DNA of 64,000 bases from Chitinophagales bacterium (GCA_019694975.1 JAIBAY010000002.1:261252-325251), one strand, 5' to 3'; shown: positions 1 to 8,971, numbered from the stretch's first letter. Numbers and translations are program-made. Notes: generated from the sequence alone by a model not told the origin.

Positions 1-404
1 AAGGGAAAACCGCGCAGTGGTTCTGCAATGCGGATGTAATACATTCGATGGGTTTCACCCCTGATCTCGCCAGGGGATTTGCAATGCTCGGTAATACTGC
101 AGATGCATATAACCAGGTATGGAACCTGCCGGTTAACAGCGAGGCGCTTACCGGCCGCGAATGGGTGAAATTATTCGCTGCGGAAATGAAAACTTCGGAT
201 AAGGTAACAACTGTGCCGCTGTGGATGATAAAACTTCTTGGTGTATTTGTACCCATATTGCGGGAGATGCCGGAAATGATGTACCAGTTTGACCGGCCTT
301 ATTTCTTTGATTCGAGCAAGTTTTTAAAGCGTTTTAATTACACACCTGTCAGCAATAAAGAAGCAGTAAGGCAGGCAATAGCTGCATTTAGGCAGCCATC
401 ATAA
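1..404 (+). CDS. NAD-dependent epimerase/dehydratase family protein, C-terminal part (cut by window edge)
   Basis: The reading frame is already open at the left edge (codons in phase from base 3) and closes with TAA, so only the last 133 or so residues are visible and the true start lies outside. The visible part has the pattern of the C-terminal substrate-binding lobe of extended short-chain dehydrogenases (NLPVNSEALTGREW, then FDRPYFFDSSKF and a final FNYTPVSNKEAV). These usually act on nucleotide sugars or similar cytoplasmic substrates. The Rossmann NAD-binding half is missing from view, so the substrate cannot be guessed. It converges with the following minus-strand transporter gene. Confidence 0.6.
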   Translation, partial: GKTAQWFCNADVIHSMGFTPDLARGFAMLGNTADAYNQVWNLPVNSEALTGREWVKLFAAEMKTSDKVTTVPLWMIKLLGVFVPILREMPEMMYQFDRPYFFDSSKFLKRFNYTPVSNKEAVRQAIAAFRQPS

Positions 405-440
405 GCTGAATATTCATGCAATTAACAGATGCTTGAAAAC

Positions 441-1769
441 TTATGCAGCCAGAGATTTTTCCTTTTTTACATTGTATAGAAAAAGGATTCCGACAATAAA
501 AAAAAGGATGAGTGCCAGCACCGAATTGCGCATATTGCCTGTAATCTCAAGTATCAGCCCGTACACAGCCGTACCAAATACCGTAGCCAGTTTCTCGGTA
601 ACATCATAAAAACTGAAAAATGAAGCGGTATCTTTTGTTGGCGGCACAAGTTTAGAATAAGTACTGCGCGACATGGATTGTATCCCTCCCATCACCATGC
701 CAACCATAAATGCGATTCCATAGAACTGATATTCGTTGCTTACCAGATACGCCGCAATGCATATCACAATCCAGATCAGTATGGCAATATTCAGGCTCCT
801 GATGTTTCCATATTGTTTTGAAATCCGCGAAAAAAGGTACGCACCCGCAACCGCCACGAGCTGAATAATGAGCACCGTGACGATCAGTTTTGTCTGATCG
901 AGCTTCAGTTCATCCGTTCCGAATATGGTGGCCAGGTACATCACCGTCTGCACGGCACTGTTGTAAAAGAAAAAAGCGATGAGGAAGCTCTTCAGTGACT
1001 TATAATGCCGTAGCTGATACCATACCTTCTGCAGTTCATGGTAACCGCCGAAGAGTGAATTCATTGTCAGCTTTTTTTCCGGTGTTATATCGTCTTCAAC
1101 AGGAGGAATGTATTTGAATCTTTTCAGGGCATAAAAAGATATCTGCGCAAATCCGGCCCACCATGCTCCGACCATCACAAAAGAAATTCTGGTCGGCAGT
1201 GATTCATCGCTAAAACCAAACTGATCGTAAAACATGATCATTATAAGATTAATGATGAGCAACAATACACTGCCTATATAACCCATCGAAAACCCACGTG
1301 CGCTCACATGATCCTGATCCTTTTCATCCACAATCTCCTTCAGGAAAGCATTGTAATAAACGATGCTGCCTGCAAAACCCACACTGGCCAATACAAAAAA
1401 AGTGATCCCGAAATTCATGTTGGAACCGGTAAACCAAAAGAGGGCAATGCAACTGGCAGCGCCGAGGTAGCAGAAAAACTTCATGAAGGAGAGTTTGTTG
1501 CCCCTGAAGTCGGCAATGGAAGAAAGTAACGGTGCAATCAGCGCCACGATGAGAAATGAAACAGACAAAGCATAAGAGTACAATGCGTCGTTCACATACT
1601 CACGCCCCAGGAAATTTACCGTGCCATTGTTTATACCATTGGTTACCGTCATATAATAGATAGGAAAGATGGCTGTGGCAATAGTGAGCGAGTAGACTGA
1701 ATTCGCCCAGTCATACATGGTCCAGCTGCTGATCAGCTTCCTGTCATTGCGTAAGTATACTTTGCTCAT
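441..1769 (-). CDS. MFS transporter, UMF1 (Atg22-like) family
   Basis: A polytopic membrane protein of 442 residues with about 12 hydrophobic segments. The N-terminal WTMYDWANSVYSLTI motif is typical of the UMF1/Atg22-like branch of the major facilitator superfamily, and the total length is normal for it. I chose the ATG giving MSKVYLRN; an in-frame start 30 bases earlier adds ten residues that look non-native (MRYCVKSNTV). Members are annotated as effluxers but the substrate is not established. It stands alone, convergent with the epimerase fragment and co-directional with the next gene. Confidence 0.8.
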   Translation of the reverse strand: MSKVYLRNDRKLISSWTMYDWANSVYSLTIATAIFPIYYMTVTNGINNGTVNFLGREYVNDALYSYALSVSFLIVALIAPLLSSIADFRGNKLSFMKFFCYLGAASCIALFWFTGSNMNFGITFFVLASVGFAGSIVYYNAFLKEIVDEKDQDHVSARGFSMGYIGSVLLLIINLIMIMFYDQFGFSDESLPTRISFVMVGAWWAGFAQISFYALKRFKYIPPVEDDITPEKKLTMNSLFGGYHELQKVWYQLRHYKSLKSFLIAFFFYNSAVQTVMYLATIFGTDELKLDQTKLIVTVLIIQLVAVAGAYLFSRISKQYGNIRSLNIAILIWIVICIAAYLVSNEYQFYGIAFMVGMVMGGIQSMSRSTYSKLVPPTKDTASFFSFYDVTEKLATVFGTAVYGLILEITGNMRNSVLALILFFIVGILFLYNVKKEKSLAA

Positions 1770-1913
1770 AACGGTGTTTGACTTTACACAATATCGCATC
1801 TTTTGCGGTGAAATGAAATTGCCGGCATGAACTGAAATGCTGCCACGGCACCATAAACAGGTTTATCCGGAATGAACGGTTATTCTTTAAATAAGTGAAA
1901 CCAGATTATGCCA

Positions 1914-2915
1914 TTATTTGCGCCTTAACTTTTCCTTCCCAAAATCCACAGGATCAGGGAATGGCGCTTCCTGCATGGTGGAGGTAAATATGTTGTCAAT
2001 AAAATTCCATTTGCCGTGTTTCCACGAAAACGCATCGTAAGAACCATCCGGCACATAGGTGAATGGCAGATCCTTCGTGGACGGATCCTGTGGAATGAGG
2101 TGGTCAAACGTGATCATCTGCAGATCGGCATCGTAGTTCAGGGAAACCTCCGCATCCTTCTTGTATTCGAGCATGAACCTCTTTATGTCATTGCGTTCCG
2201 AATGCTTGCCGAAATCAAAAATGGCAGCACCGAAAACAGGTTCCTTTTCTTTGGTAAATGACAAAACCTCCAACACCTTTTTATTGCTTCTCAGGTTGTT
2301 ACCGTCCCATCCGAAGAGCATAAAGTATTTCTTTCCGTGTCCTTTAACAGTCAGCATCCTGTAATACAAAGCGCCATACCATCGCTCGCTGTTGGTAATG
2401 GTATCTTCAGGATGCAGCATGTTATCGGAGTAGTCATATAACGGAAACAGTTTCAATTCCGCATCATCGCGCAATTGAATGGCACCAAAATATCGTTGCT
2501 TGCCGGAAGCCAGCGGAAGCTGCCAGTTGAATATCCGGAAAGATTTATCATCCGCTACAAGGATGGAAATCCTCTTCAGTGAATCAAACGGGTAATCAAA
2601 GGAGCCCGGCAGCTGCAAGGCATTTACCAGCTTCCTGATGAAACTGTAACAGGCATTTTGCCGGATACCCTGCTCACCGCCGTCGAGTATTATGTCACTC
2701 AGCTGTCTTAATGAATCTTCATACTGCATTAAGTGCTGTGTATTTTCAGGCGTGCGTTGTGCCAGTAATGGAGGACTGAATAAAACCGAGAACAGCATCA
2801 TCAATGCGGTGAAAAAAACAGGTTGCAAGAGATGCCGGATGGGAAAATGATCTGCCTTTCCTTTCCTGTCGGCATTCCTCCCATCGTCAGAATTTTTATA
2901 CAGCAATTCTCTCAA
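1914..2915 (-). CDS. secreted hypothetical protein
   Basis: About 333 residues. A hydrophobic stretch around residues 33-52 ending in LLAQ resembles a signal peptide. The first codon at this end is TTG; the first ATGs are at residues 38-39, so the start is uncertain. The body contains aromatic-rich stretches such as YYRMLTVKGHGKKYFMLFGWDGNN and ends in a basic tail (KEKLRRK). The pattern is like that of secreted Bacteroidota proteins of unknown function; no catalytic motif is visible. I do not recognise a named domain. Confidence 0.7.
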   Translation of the reverse strand: MRELLYKNSDDGRNADRKGKADHFPIRHLLQPVFFTALMMLFSVLFSPPLLAQRTPENTQHLMQYEDSLRQLSDIILDGGEQGIRQNACYSFIRKLVNALQLPGSFDYPFDSLKRISILVADDKSFRIFNWQLPLASGKQRYFGAIQLRDDAELKLFPLYDYSDNMLHPEDTITNSERWYGALYYRMLTVKGHGKKYFMLFGWDGNNLRSNKKVLEVLSFTKEKEPVFGAAIFDFGKHSERNDIKRFMLEYKKDAEVSLNYDADLQMITFDHLIPQDPSTKDLPFTYVPDGSYDAFSWKHGKWNFIDNIFTSTMQEAPFPDPVDFGKEKLRRK

Positions 2916-3245
2916 CTCAAATCAGATTAGACAAAAAGAAAACGTTGCAATGCTGCGATTATTGGAAAACATTATTGAACGGCTAAATTAGTAAAAGGTA
3001 ATGGTCAGCAGTTATTGTCCATGCGCAAACAATCATGGCGGTACTCACTTCCTGCGGTGAATAGCGCTCTAACCCGGAAATATCAGTTTGATTCAGCAGC
3101 ATACGCCCGGACAATAATTTACGACCTAACCTGTAAAATGAACATGTATAAAATCTGATTGCCGGAAGCCGGTGATACCATTCGGGAGCAGTGGTAATCG
3201 ATAGTTTACATCCGGACATCAGGAAGAAACGAGTGTTGTACCCGC
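2916..3245. other. intergenic gap without a supported gene
   Basis: About 330 bases between two minus-strand genes. A 78-codon minus-strand frame is open here but has no recognisable domain and no membrane or signal segment, so I do not call it. No strong hairpin or promoter box is visible. Confidence 0.5.
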
Positions 3246-3779
3246 TTACTTAACTGTCTTTTTCCAATCCCGAAAAAGATAAATCCCCCACAGCACTTCA
3301 TTGATCTGCAGTGTTGCATAACCAGCATATAACGACCATCCCAAAGTGGTATCATTCAGATGAACGTCTATATAAACCATGGAAAAACAGATACTGGGCA
3401 GCAGTGCAAGCAGCTTAAGCCACATGGGATACATTGCACACCAAAACATAAAAATCAGTGCAGGAATCATAGGCATTGCCATGGTCGCCTCCCGCTCAAC
3501 ATTTATCCCTGATTTGCTGAGTGCTGCCAATGAAATACCATGGGCTATACCCAGCAAAATATAGGCTGATGCCGATACATGCTGTCCACGTATTCCGGTG
3601 TACCTGCCGGCCATTACGGAAGCAGAGATGGCGAACGCATTTCCGATCTGATAAAGCAGCAGTTGCTCTGTTGATGCAACATTAAACAGGAAACCAATCC
3701 AGCCACATAACAGGTTGCAGCAGTATCCGATCAAGATTATTACTACAAGACTCTTATTCTCCCACTCGCTCTTATTCAT
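3246..3779 (-). CDS. integral membrane protein of unknown function
   Basis: 177 residues with about five hydrophobic helices (roughly residues 9-32, 37-57, 70-86, 100-122, 125-145) and a basic C-terminus (FRDWKKTVK), which suggests a small inner-membrane protein. It begins with ATG (MNKSEWENKS). No transporter or enzyme motif is recognisable. It stands alone between a long non-coding stretch and the zinc-ribbon gene. Confidence 0.65.
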   Translation of the reverse strand: MNKSEWENKSLVVIILIGYCCNLLCGWIGFLFNVASTEQLLLYQIGNAFAISASVMAGRYTGIRGQHVSASAYILLGIAHGISLAALSKSGINVEREATMAMPMIPALIFMFWCAMYPMWLKLLALLPSICFSMVYIDVHLNDTTLGWSLYAGYATLQINEVLWGIYLFRDWKKTVK

Positions 3780-3991
3780 GTTGCAATCTTTTTCAGTTAT
3801 AGATAAGCTTCAAGATCAGATCAGAATACTGATTTAGCAGCAGGCCTGTCTTAAAAAATTCAACCGGCAGACCTGTTATTCATTACCTTATCATAAGCAT
3901 GAAATCCATTCATCACCAGCTATTTACAATCATAGTCAGTGGTTTGAATATGTTTCAGCGTGACACAAAAAGCAGGATCACTGCCCGGGAA

Positions 3992-4255
3992 TCAATTCTT
4001 CCATCTTTCAAGTTTGGCAATACCCTTTGCAAAGTAACCTGCAAGAAAACCCGGGAATCCCATTTCCTTCATCTTACCCTTTACGAACTCCTGCATTTTG
4101 CCAAGTGTCCAATCAGGGTTTTTAAACTGCCCTTTTTCATAGCAGTAAGCACAATACATTTTGCTGATGGAACCATCGGCATCGGTGCCACCACCGCCCG
4201 GAGATTTTTTCAGCGGCATACCGCAACTCTGGCAATTTTTATATGTCTTTTCCAT
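3992..4255 (-). CDS. putative zinc-ribbon domain protein
   Basis: 87 residues. Cys8 and Cys11 (CQSCGMP) pair with Cys35 and Cys38 (CAYC), the four-cysteine arrangement of the small zinc-ribbon family (zf-ribbon_2 type) found in many bacteria. A glycine-rich turn (SPGGGGTDADG) lies between the knuckles. The rest (NPDWTLGKMQEFVKGKMKEMG) is a helical tail also usual in the family. The function of these proteins is not established. The start is a clear ATG. Confidence 0.8.
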   Translation of the reverse strand: MEKTYKNCQSCGMPLKKSPGGGGTDADGSISKMYCAYCYEKGQFKNPDWTLGKMQEFVKGKMKEMGFPGFLAGYFAKGIAKLERWKN

Positions 4256-4314
4256 GGTAGTAGTTTTGGTTACTGCAAAATTAAGCGACTATCGGTGATC
4301 CTGGTGATATTACG

Positions 4315-4438
4315 AGCTATCTCAAAACAGGTAATCAATGCAATCATGCCGGATTTATTCCGGCAGCTGTCAAATAATGGAAGATATCCTGATCCAGATT
4401 AATCAGGACAGGATAATTTCAGGTATTTTGAGATAGTT
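4315..4438 (-). repeat. dispersed palindromic element, copy 1
   Basis: About 124 bp bounded by AGCTATCTCAAAAC and its near inverse TTTTGAGATAG. Inside are two sub-palindromes, CATGCCGGattTATTCCGGCA and TCCTGATCcagATTAATCAGGA. It has the same architecture as five other intergenic elements in the window and lies in the opposite orientation to copies 2, 5 and 6. It contains no coding capacity and sits between the zinc-ribbon gene and the DUF1214 remnant. Confidence 0.75.
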
Positions 4439-4462
4439 TCTATCAAATATAGGAGATTGCAG

Positions 4463-4840
4463 CTATGCACCAACCTTAATGGCCGGCATTTTCCACGTAC
4501 CGTTCAAGAATTCTTCCTTAGGCCAGTATAGACGCATCGTAACACTGAAAGCACCGTTTGGTGCGGGCAGCCAGTTAGATACCTTGTCATCCGATGGATT
4601 TTCATTTTGAATATAAATAACAAGTGACCCATCAGCATTGTATTTTAAGTTGCTGCGGTCGCCAATTGAATAACGGTTGATTGGATTATCCACTAGTAAT
4701 TCATGCGGCCCATACATTGTAAGCGACCAGAATGCATTGACAGGAAGGGGTTGCCCTTTTTCAAAATGAAGTGTATGCTTTTTAGATCCATCCAATCTGG
4801 CGCAGGGTTGCGTCAGCCACGATACAGGAAACCTATTATG
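4463..4840 (-). pseudogene. C-terminal remnant of a DUF1254/DUF1214 family protein
   Basis: The open stretch of about 125 codons encodes only the C-terminal DUF1214 domain: LDGSKKHTLHFEKGQ, AFWSLTMYG, NPINRYSIGDR, SLVIYIQNENP, NWLPAPNGAFSVTMRLYWP. Intact family members run to several hundred residues and begin with a signal peptide and DUF1254. Here the frame closes upstream at the same TAA that ends the META-domain gene, with no start codon before a TTG at 4795. The rest of the gene is absent, so this is a decayed remnant with well preserved sequence, which suggests a fairly recent deletion. Confidence 0.75.
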
Positions 4841-5287
4841 TTATTGAGGGAGCGGATCAAAAGACATCAGTTGCTTTCCTTCCGCATCATGCAATACAAG
4901 TTTGCCTTCATACATGGAAAACTTAGCCGTCTTTGTGATGGCTGCTATAAAGTCTGTTTCCATTTTCATGTCGGCGCACATCATGCGGGTTGTGGCAAGA
5001 TTGCCGAAGGACAAGGCATCCTTCTCTGCAGTAAACCCGCCTGAAAAAGAATTGCAGCCGCTGTTGCCGCTGACGCTCATCTTTTCCGCATCAAAAGCAA
5101 GTGTGGGAATACTGCTCCCTTCCTTCGCATAGGCTTTCTGTCCGTTTATGGAAAACAACTGCCATTTGCTTTGCGTCAGCGTGGTCATGGTTTTGGAAAG
5201 TTTAGCGGTGGAGGAAGTTCCTGACGGTGTGTTACACGACAGCACCACTGTTATCATGAGCATCAGGAAGGGAGTGAAATTTTTCAT
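4841..5287 (-). CDS. META domain lipoprotein (HslJ-like)
   Basis: 148 residues from ATG at 5287; an earlier in-frame start adds 14 residues ahead of a clear lipoprotein signal. The signal peptide MKNFTPFLMLMITVVLSC has a lipobox at Cys18. The META domain follows: SKWQLFSINGQ, then SGNSGCNSFSGGF, TTRMMCADMKMETDF and a closing LVLHDAEGKQLMSF. The two conserved cysteines of the HslJ-type fold are present. These envelope proteins are linked in other bacteria to stress or novobiocin tolerance; here the role is open. The gene's stop codon abuts the DUF1214 remnant. Confidence 0.85.
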   Translation of the reverse strand: MKNFTPFLMLMITVVLSCNTPSGTSSTAKLSKTMTTLTQSKWQLFSINGQKAYAKEGSSIPTLAFDAEKMSVSGNSGCNSFSGGFTAEKDALSFGNLATTRMMCADMKMETDFIAAITKTAKFSMYEGKLVLHDAEGKQLMSFDPLPQ

Positions 5288-5334
5288 ATCGCGTTGTTTG
5301 AATGAAAGTAAATCTAAAAACTGTTGCACACGGA

Positions 5335-6513
5335 CTAACCAACGTTTTCTATCACGATGGCGCTTGCCCCACCGCCTCCGTTGCAGATGCCGGCCACACC
5401 GATCTTCTTTCCCTGCTGTTTCAACGCACTCAGCAATGTAATGGTAATGCGTGCGCCTGAAGTGCCGATAGGATGACCGAGCGCCACAGCACCGCCATAA
5501 ATATTCACATTCGCCGGATCCAGTTTCATCAATCTGTTATTGACGATAGACACTACTGAAAAAGCTTCATTGATTTCCGCCAGCTCAGCATCTTTCATTT
5601 CAAGGCCGGCCATCTTCATGGCTTTAGGCATGGCAACAGATGGTGTGGTGGTAAACCAGGTCGGGTCCTGCGAGGCATCGGCAAAACCCCTGATTTTTGC
5701 TTTGGGCTTCAGTCCGAGTTCAGCCGCTTTTTGCGCGCTCATCAAAACAACAGCAGCGGCACCGTCATTGATTTTTGAGGCATTGGCGGCAGTGATGGTA
5801 CCATCCTTCTGAAAAGCAGGGCGCAAAGAAGGGATCTTATCAAATTTCACTTTCTTCACTTCTTCATCTTCTTTCACCATCACCTTTTCCTTTCCAACTG
5901 CTACTTCCACACCGATGATCTCATCATTAAAGGCGCCTGTCTCGTATGCCCTGATCGCACGCTGGTAAGATTCAATCGCGTAATTATCCTGGTCTTCCCG
6001 TGTTACCTTATATTCTTTGGCACAAACTTCCCCTGCATTGCCCATAGCGAAATCACTGTACGGATCCCATAATCCGTCGCGGATAATGGCATCAATCACC
6101 TGTCCATGGCCATAGCGGTAACCGGTACGTGCTTTCTCCAGATAATACGGCGCATTCGACATACTTTCCATACCGCCTGCCACTACTATATCATTTATTC
6201 CCATCATGACAGACTGAGCGCCTAACATAATGGATTTCATACCTGAAGCACATACTTTATTGATGGTGGTGCAGGGAACGGTGGTAGGAATGCCGGCTGC
6301 GATAGAAGCCTGTTGTGCCGGTGCCTGTCCGACATTGGCGCTTAACACATTGCCCATGTAAACTTCCTGTACCTGTGCTGCCGTAATGCCGGCCCTTTCC
6401 AATGCACCTTTGATGGCTATGGCACCCAGTTGCGGTGCGGTGAGGGAAGAGAGCACACCACCGAGGCTACCGATGGGTGTTCTGGCAACAGACATAATAA
6501 AGACTTCATTCAT
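5335..6513 (-). CDS. acetyl-CoA C-acetyltransferase (thiolase)
   Basis: 392 residues from ATG at 6513, which matches the family length; the open frame extends 31 codons further upstream but that part is unrelated. Thiolase landmarks are complete: the nucleophilic cysteine at residue 88 in NKVCASGMKS, the NEAFSVV region, the histidine in GHPIGTSGAR and the second active-site cysteine in CNGGGGASA. It interconverts two acetyl-CoA and acetoacetyl-CoA (or longer 3-ketoacyl-CoA) in the cytoplasm. No other beta-oxidation gene is adjacent, so the direction is unclear. It is the last ordinary gene before the AT-rich island. Confidence 0.92.
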   Translation of the reverse strand: MNEVFIMSVARTPIGSLGGVLSSLTAPQLGAIAIKGALERAGITAAQVQEVYMGNVLSANVGQAPAQQASIAAGIPTTVPCTTINKVCASGMKSIMLGAQSVMMGINDIVVAGGMESMSNAPYYLEKARTGYRYGHGQVIDAIIRDGLWDPYSDFAMGNAGEVCAKEYKVTREDQDNYAIESYQRAIRAYETGAFNDEIIGVEVAVGKEKVMVKEDEEVKKVKFDKIPSLRPAFQKDGTITAANASKINDGAAAVVLMSAQKAAELGLKPKAKIRGFADASQDPTWFTTTPSVAMPKAMKMAGLEMKDAELAEINEAFSVVSIVNNRLMKLDPANVNIYGGAVALGHPIGTSGARITITLLSALKQQGKKIGVAGICNGGGGASAIVIENVG

Positions 6514-6606
6514 GGCAGGTATAGTTTTATGGTTTGTTAAAAGAATACGGTTGAAAAAGTGTGCAAATTTAAAGGAGATATTGCCGCTAACAAACCAATA
6601 AGGCAA

Positions 6607-7046
6607 TTAATTCCCAAAAAAGAATTTGAATACATGCGGCCGGAATGATTTGGCTGAACGTCGTCCCATTTCGGCTGCCGCCTTCAAAGGAAGCCATGCT
6701 GCTGTGCAGAGATATGCATGATAAAAAATTGGAAGCCGGATGCGTCTATTCAATTGTTATTCGTAACCCGTTTGGCGACCGTGCTAACATTCAAACGGAC
6801 GAACTTTTAATCAAACTTTTGGTGACACTTTTTCGGACAACAACCGACACCGCTTCTAAAGCCGACCGCAGAAATAATTTTATTAAAAAAAGCCCCCGCT
6901 CAAAAATTCTTTGCCTATGCACATTGCACACATTTGCCTTTGCCGATTACGCACAAGCCCACCCGGAGGCAAAGCCAAAAGAGTGCAATCGCCAACGCTT
7001 TATCAACTTCGTGCGAAACTCTCTCTTAAACCGACCATTATTTCTT
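6607..7046. other. left boundary region of the accessory island
   Basis: About 440 bases with no supported gene. A 147-codon plus-strand frame crosses it but has no recognisable domain. Base composition shifts toward A+T towards the right end. It contains a 22-nt imperfect inverted repeat (listed separately) and a GTTATT at 6756 that echoes the GTTATC at the far end of the island (11491). Confidence 0.5.
6923..6989. repeat. 22-bp imperfect inverted repeat
   Basis: The arms at 6923-6944 and 6968-6989 match at 19 of 22 positions (ATTGCAC outside, GGCAAAGCC-type sequence inside) with a 23-base loop. It lies about 80 bases upstream of the methyltransferase gene. It is not followed by a T-tract, so it is not an obvious terminator. 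It could be a remnant of a recombination site or a regulatory structure. Confidence 0.55.
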
Positions 7047-7054
7047 TACCTTTG
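7047..7054 (+). promoter_or_regulatory. predicted -7 box for the restriction-modification operon
   Basis: TACCTTTG matches the Bacteroidota -7 consensus TAnnTTTG exactly and lies 18 bases before the TTG start of the methyltransferase. The expected -33 position holds only TCTT, so the upstream half is weak. The transcript would have a very short leader. Confidence 0.4.
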
Positions 7055-7071
7055 TGTAAACTATTTTAAAC

Positions 7072-8391
7072 TTGAATACCAAGCATAAAATCATAAACGG
7101 AGACAGCAGAAACATGGCTGAATTGCCTAACAATTCGATGCACCTTGCTTTAACTTCTCCGCCCTATTGGCAACTCAAGGACTACGGCTCTGACAACCAA
7201 CTCGGTTTTCATGACAGCTACGAGAATTACATCAATAACCTGAATTTGGTTTGGAAAGAGTGCTACCGCACACTTCACAACGGTTGCAGGTTGTGTGTGA
7301 ATATAGGCGACCAGTTTGCCCGTGCAGTTTATTATGGACGATACAAAGTGATTCCGATTCGTGAGGAGATAATCAAGTTCTGTGAGAACATTGGTTTTGA
7401 TTACATGGGTGCAATTATTTGGCAGAAGGTTACGACCAGTAACACAACAGGTGGCGGTGTTCAGATGGGTTCATACCCATATCCAAGAAACGGAATTTTG
7501 AAACTGGATTATGAGTTCATTTTGGTTTTCAAAAAACTTGGTGAAGCACCCAAGCCAACAAAAGAAAATAAAGAGCTTTCAAAAATGACAGCACAAGAAT
7601 GGAACACATTCTTTGCAGGACATTGGAATTTCGCTGGAGCAAGACAAGACAATCACATTGCAATGTTCCCTGAAGAATTGCCAAAGCGTTTGATAAAAAT
7701 GTTTGCGTTTGTTGGCGACACAGTTCTTGACCCATTTGCTGGAAGCGGAACATCAAATCTTGCTGCTAAAAATTTAGGAAGAAATTCTGTTGGCTATGAA
7801 ATCAATTCTGATTTTATTCCAATCATCAAACAGAAACTGCAATCAAATCAGAAGGATATTCACAACACTTCATTTGAGTTTATCAAACAGAAACCTTTGA
7901 AGATTGATTTTGCAAAGGAGATTGAAAAGCTGCCTTACATTTTCAAAGACCCCCATACTCTTGACAAGAAAATTGATGTAAAAAAATTGCAGTTCGGCAG
8001 TAAGATTGACAAGGACAGTTCAACACAGCGAGAAGATTTTTTCACTGTGAAAGAAGTTATCAGTCCAGAAATGATTCGTTTGAGCAATGACCTTACTGTA
8101 AAGCTTATCGGAATAAAAGAAGACCCTATCATCAATGTAGAAGCAACAAAATTTTTAAAAGACAAAACGAAAGGGAAAAAGGTTTTTCTTCGTTATGACA
8201 ACATCAAGCATGACAAGGAAAACAATGTTCTCTGCTATCTCTATCTTGAAAACAAAACTTTTCTCAATGCACATCTGATTAAAAACGGACTTGCACAGGT
8301 GGACAGCAAAATAGATTTCAAATACAAAGACAAGTTTCAACTGTTATTCAATCAAGCACCTATTAATGAAGACAATAAAAATTTCAAATAA
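7072..8391 (+). CDS. DNA methyltransferase (m4C-type, TSPPYW) with C-terminal SNase-like domain
   Basis: 439 residues from TTG (MNTKHKIINGDSRNM), the start that fits the family. Motif IV TSPPYW at residues 28-33 precedes motif I, DPFAGSGTSNLAA near residues 220-232: the beta-class order, and SPPY favours N4-cytosine methylation. From about residue 335 a staphylococcal-nuclease-like fold follows: VKLIGIKEDP, a basic FLKDKTKGKKVFLRYDN, CYLYLENKTFLNAHLIKNGL. The SNase catalytic signature (R...D..PE) is not kept, so this part is probably not a nuclease. The 3' end overlaps the endonuclease gene by 26 bases. It presumably protects host sites, expected to be CTAG from its partner. Confidence 0.85.
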   Translation: MNTKHKIINGDSRNMAELPNNSMHLALTSPPYWQLKDYGSDNQLGFHDSYENYINNLNLVWKECYRTLHNGCRLCVNIGDQFARAVYYGRYKVIPIREEIIKFCENIGFDYMGAIIWQKVTTSNTTGGGVQMGSYPYPRNGILKLDYEFILVFKKLGEAPKPTKENKELSKMTAQEWNTFFAGHWNFAGARQDNHIAMFPEELPKRLIKMFAFVGDTVLDPFAGSGTSNLAAKNLGRNSVGYEINSDFIPIIKQKLQSNQKDIHNTSFEFIKQKPLKIDFAKEIEKLPYIFKDPHTLDKKIDVKKLQFGSKIDKDSSTQREDFFTVKEVISPEMIRLSNDLTVKLIGIKEDPIINVEATKFLKDKTKGKKVFLRYDNIKHDKENNVLCYLYLENKTFLNAHLIKNGLAQVDSKIDFKYKDKFQLLFNQAPINEDNKNFK

Positions 8392-8956
8392 CGAAATCCT
8401 ATCCCTGCTTGATGCAGAAGCATCCACTTTTCCAAAATACGCAACTCAGATTTTAAATCTTGCTAACCAAAACGCACAAGGGACAAGACCTTCTGTTGTT
8501 GGACAAATGAGTGATTTAATTCAGGAGTTTCCTGGAACTAAATTAAAGGAGTGGGAAGAATGGTATTTGAATAAGCATCCTGAATCCTTATCACTTGCAG
8601 CCGCAAAAGTTCTTGAAATGGTTGAGAACTTCAAAGATGTAATGACCAAGATTGATAGAGAAATGGTTGAGAAGTGGGTTAAAGATTTAGTAATCTTAAA
8701 GACATTTATCGGATTAAAATTTCAAGAGGCAATTTTGAAAAGTGTTGCATCAAAACTAAAGACAACATATCGGCTTGCTACATCAGAAGAAGAATCACAA
8801 GGCATAGACGGATTGATTGGCGAAAAACCCATAAGCATCAAACCAACTTCTTACGAAGTAAAAAAATCTCTTTCCGAAACTATTGAAGTTCCTTTTATCT
8901 TCTATGAAAAATTAAAAGACGGAATAAAAATATCCTTTGATGAATCTATTGCCTAA
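8366..8956 (+). CDS. type II restriction endonuclease, MjaI family (predicted CTAG)
   Basis: 196 residues. It matches my knowledge of the MjaI endonuclease family: TRPSVVGQMSDLIQEF, EWEEWYLNKHPE, WVKDLVILKTFIGLKFQEAIL, and an active-site block EEESQGIDGLIGEKPISIKP with Asp148 and Lys159 as the likely PD-(D/E)xK-type pair. MjaI itself cuts CTAG, so the same target is inferred. The ATG lies inside the methyltransferase gene in another frame, the usual coupled arrangement. The RT gene begins only 15 bases after its stop. Confidence 0.8.
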   Translation: MKTIKISNNEILSLLDAEASTFPKYATQILNLANQNAQGTRPSVVGQMSDLIQEFPGTKLKEWEEWYLNKHPESLSLAAAKVLEMVENFKDVMTKIDREMVEKWVKDLVILKTFIGLKFQEAILKSVASKLKTTYRLATSEEESQGIDGLIGEKPISIKPTSYEVKKSLSETIEVPFIFYEKLKDGIKISFDESIA

Positions 8957-8971
8957 CCTTTTTCAATTTTG

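Noticed and set aside
2983..3219. 78-codon minus-strand frame
   Set aside because: No domain, signal or membrane segment; no upstream promoter. Likely chance.
3899..4402. 167-codon plus-strand frame over the zinc-ribbon gene
   Set aside because: Shadow of the minus-strand zinc-ribbon gene, which has four correctly spaced cysteines.
6645..7088. 147-codon plus-strand frame upstream of the methyltransferase
   Set aside because: No recognisable domain and it overlaps an inverted repeat and the island boundary. It ends inside the start of the real gene.
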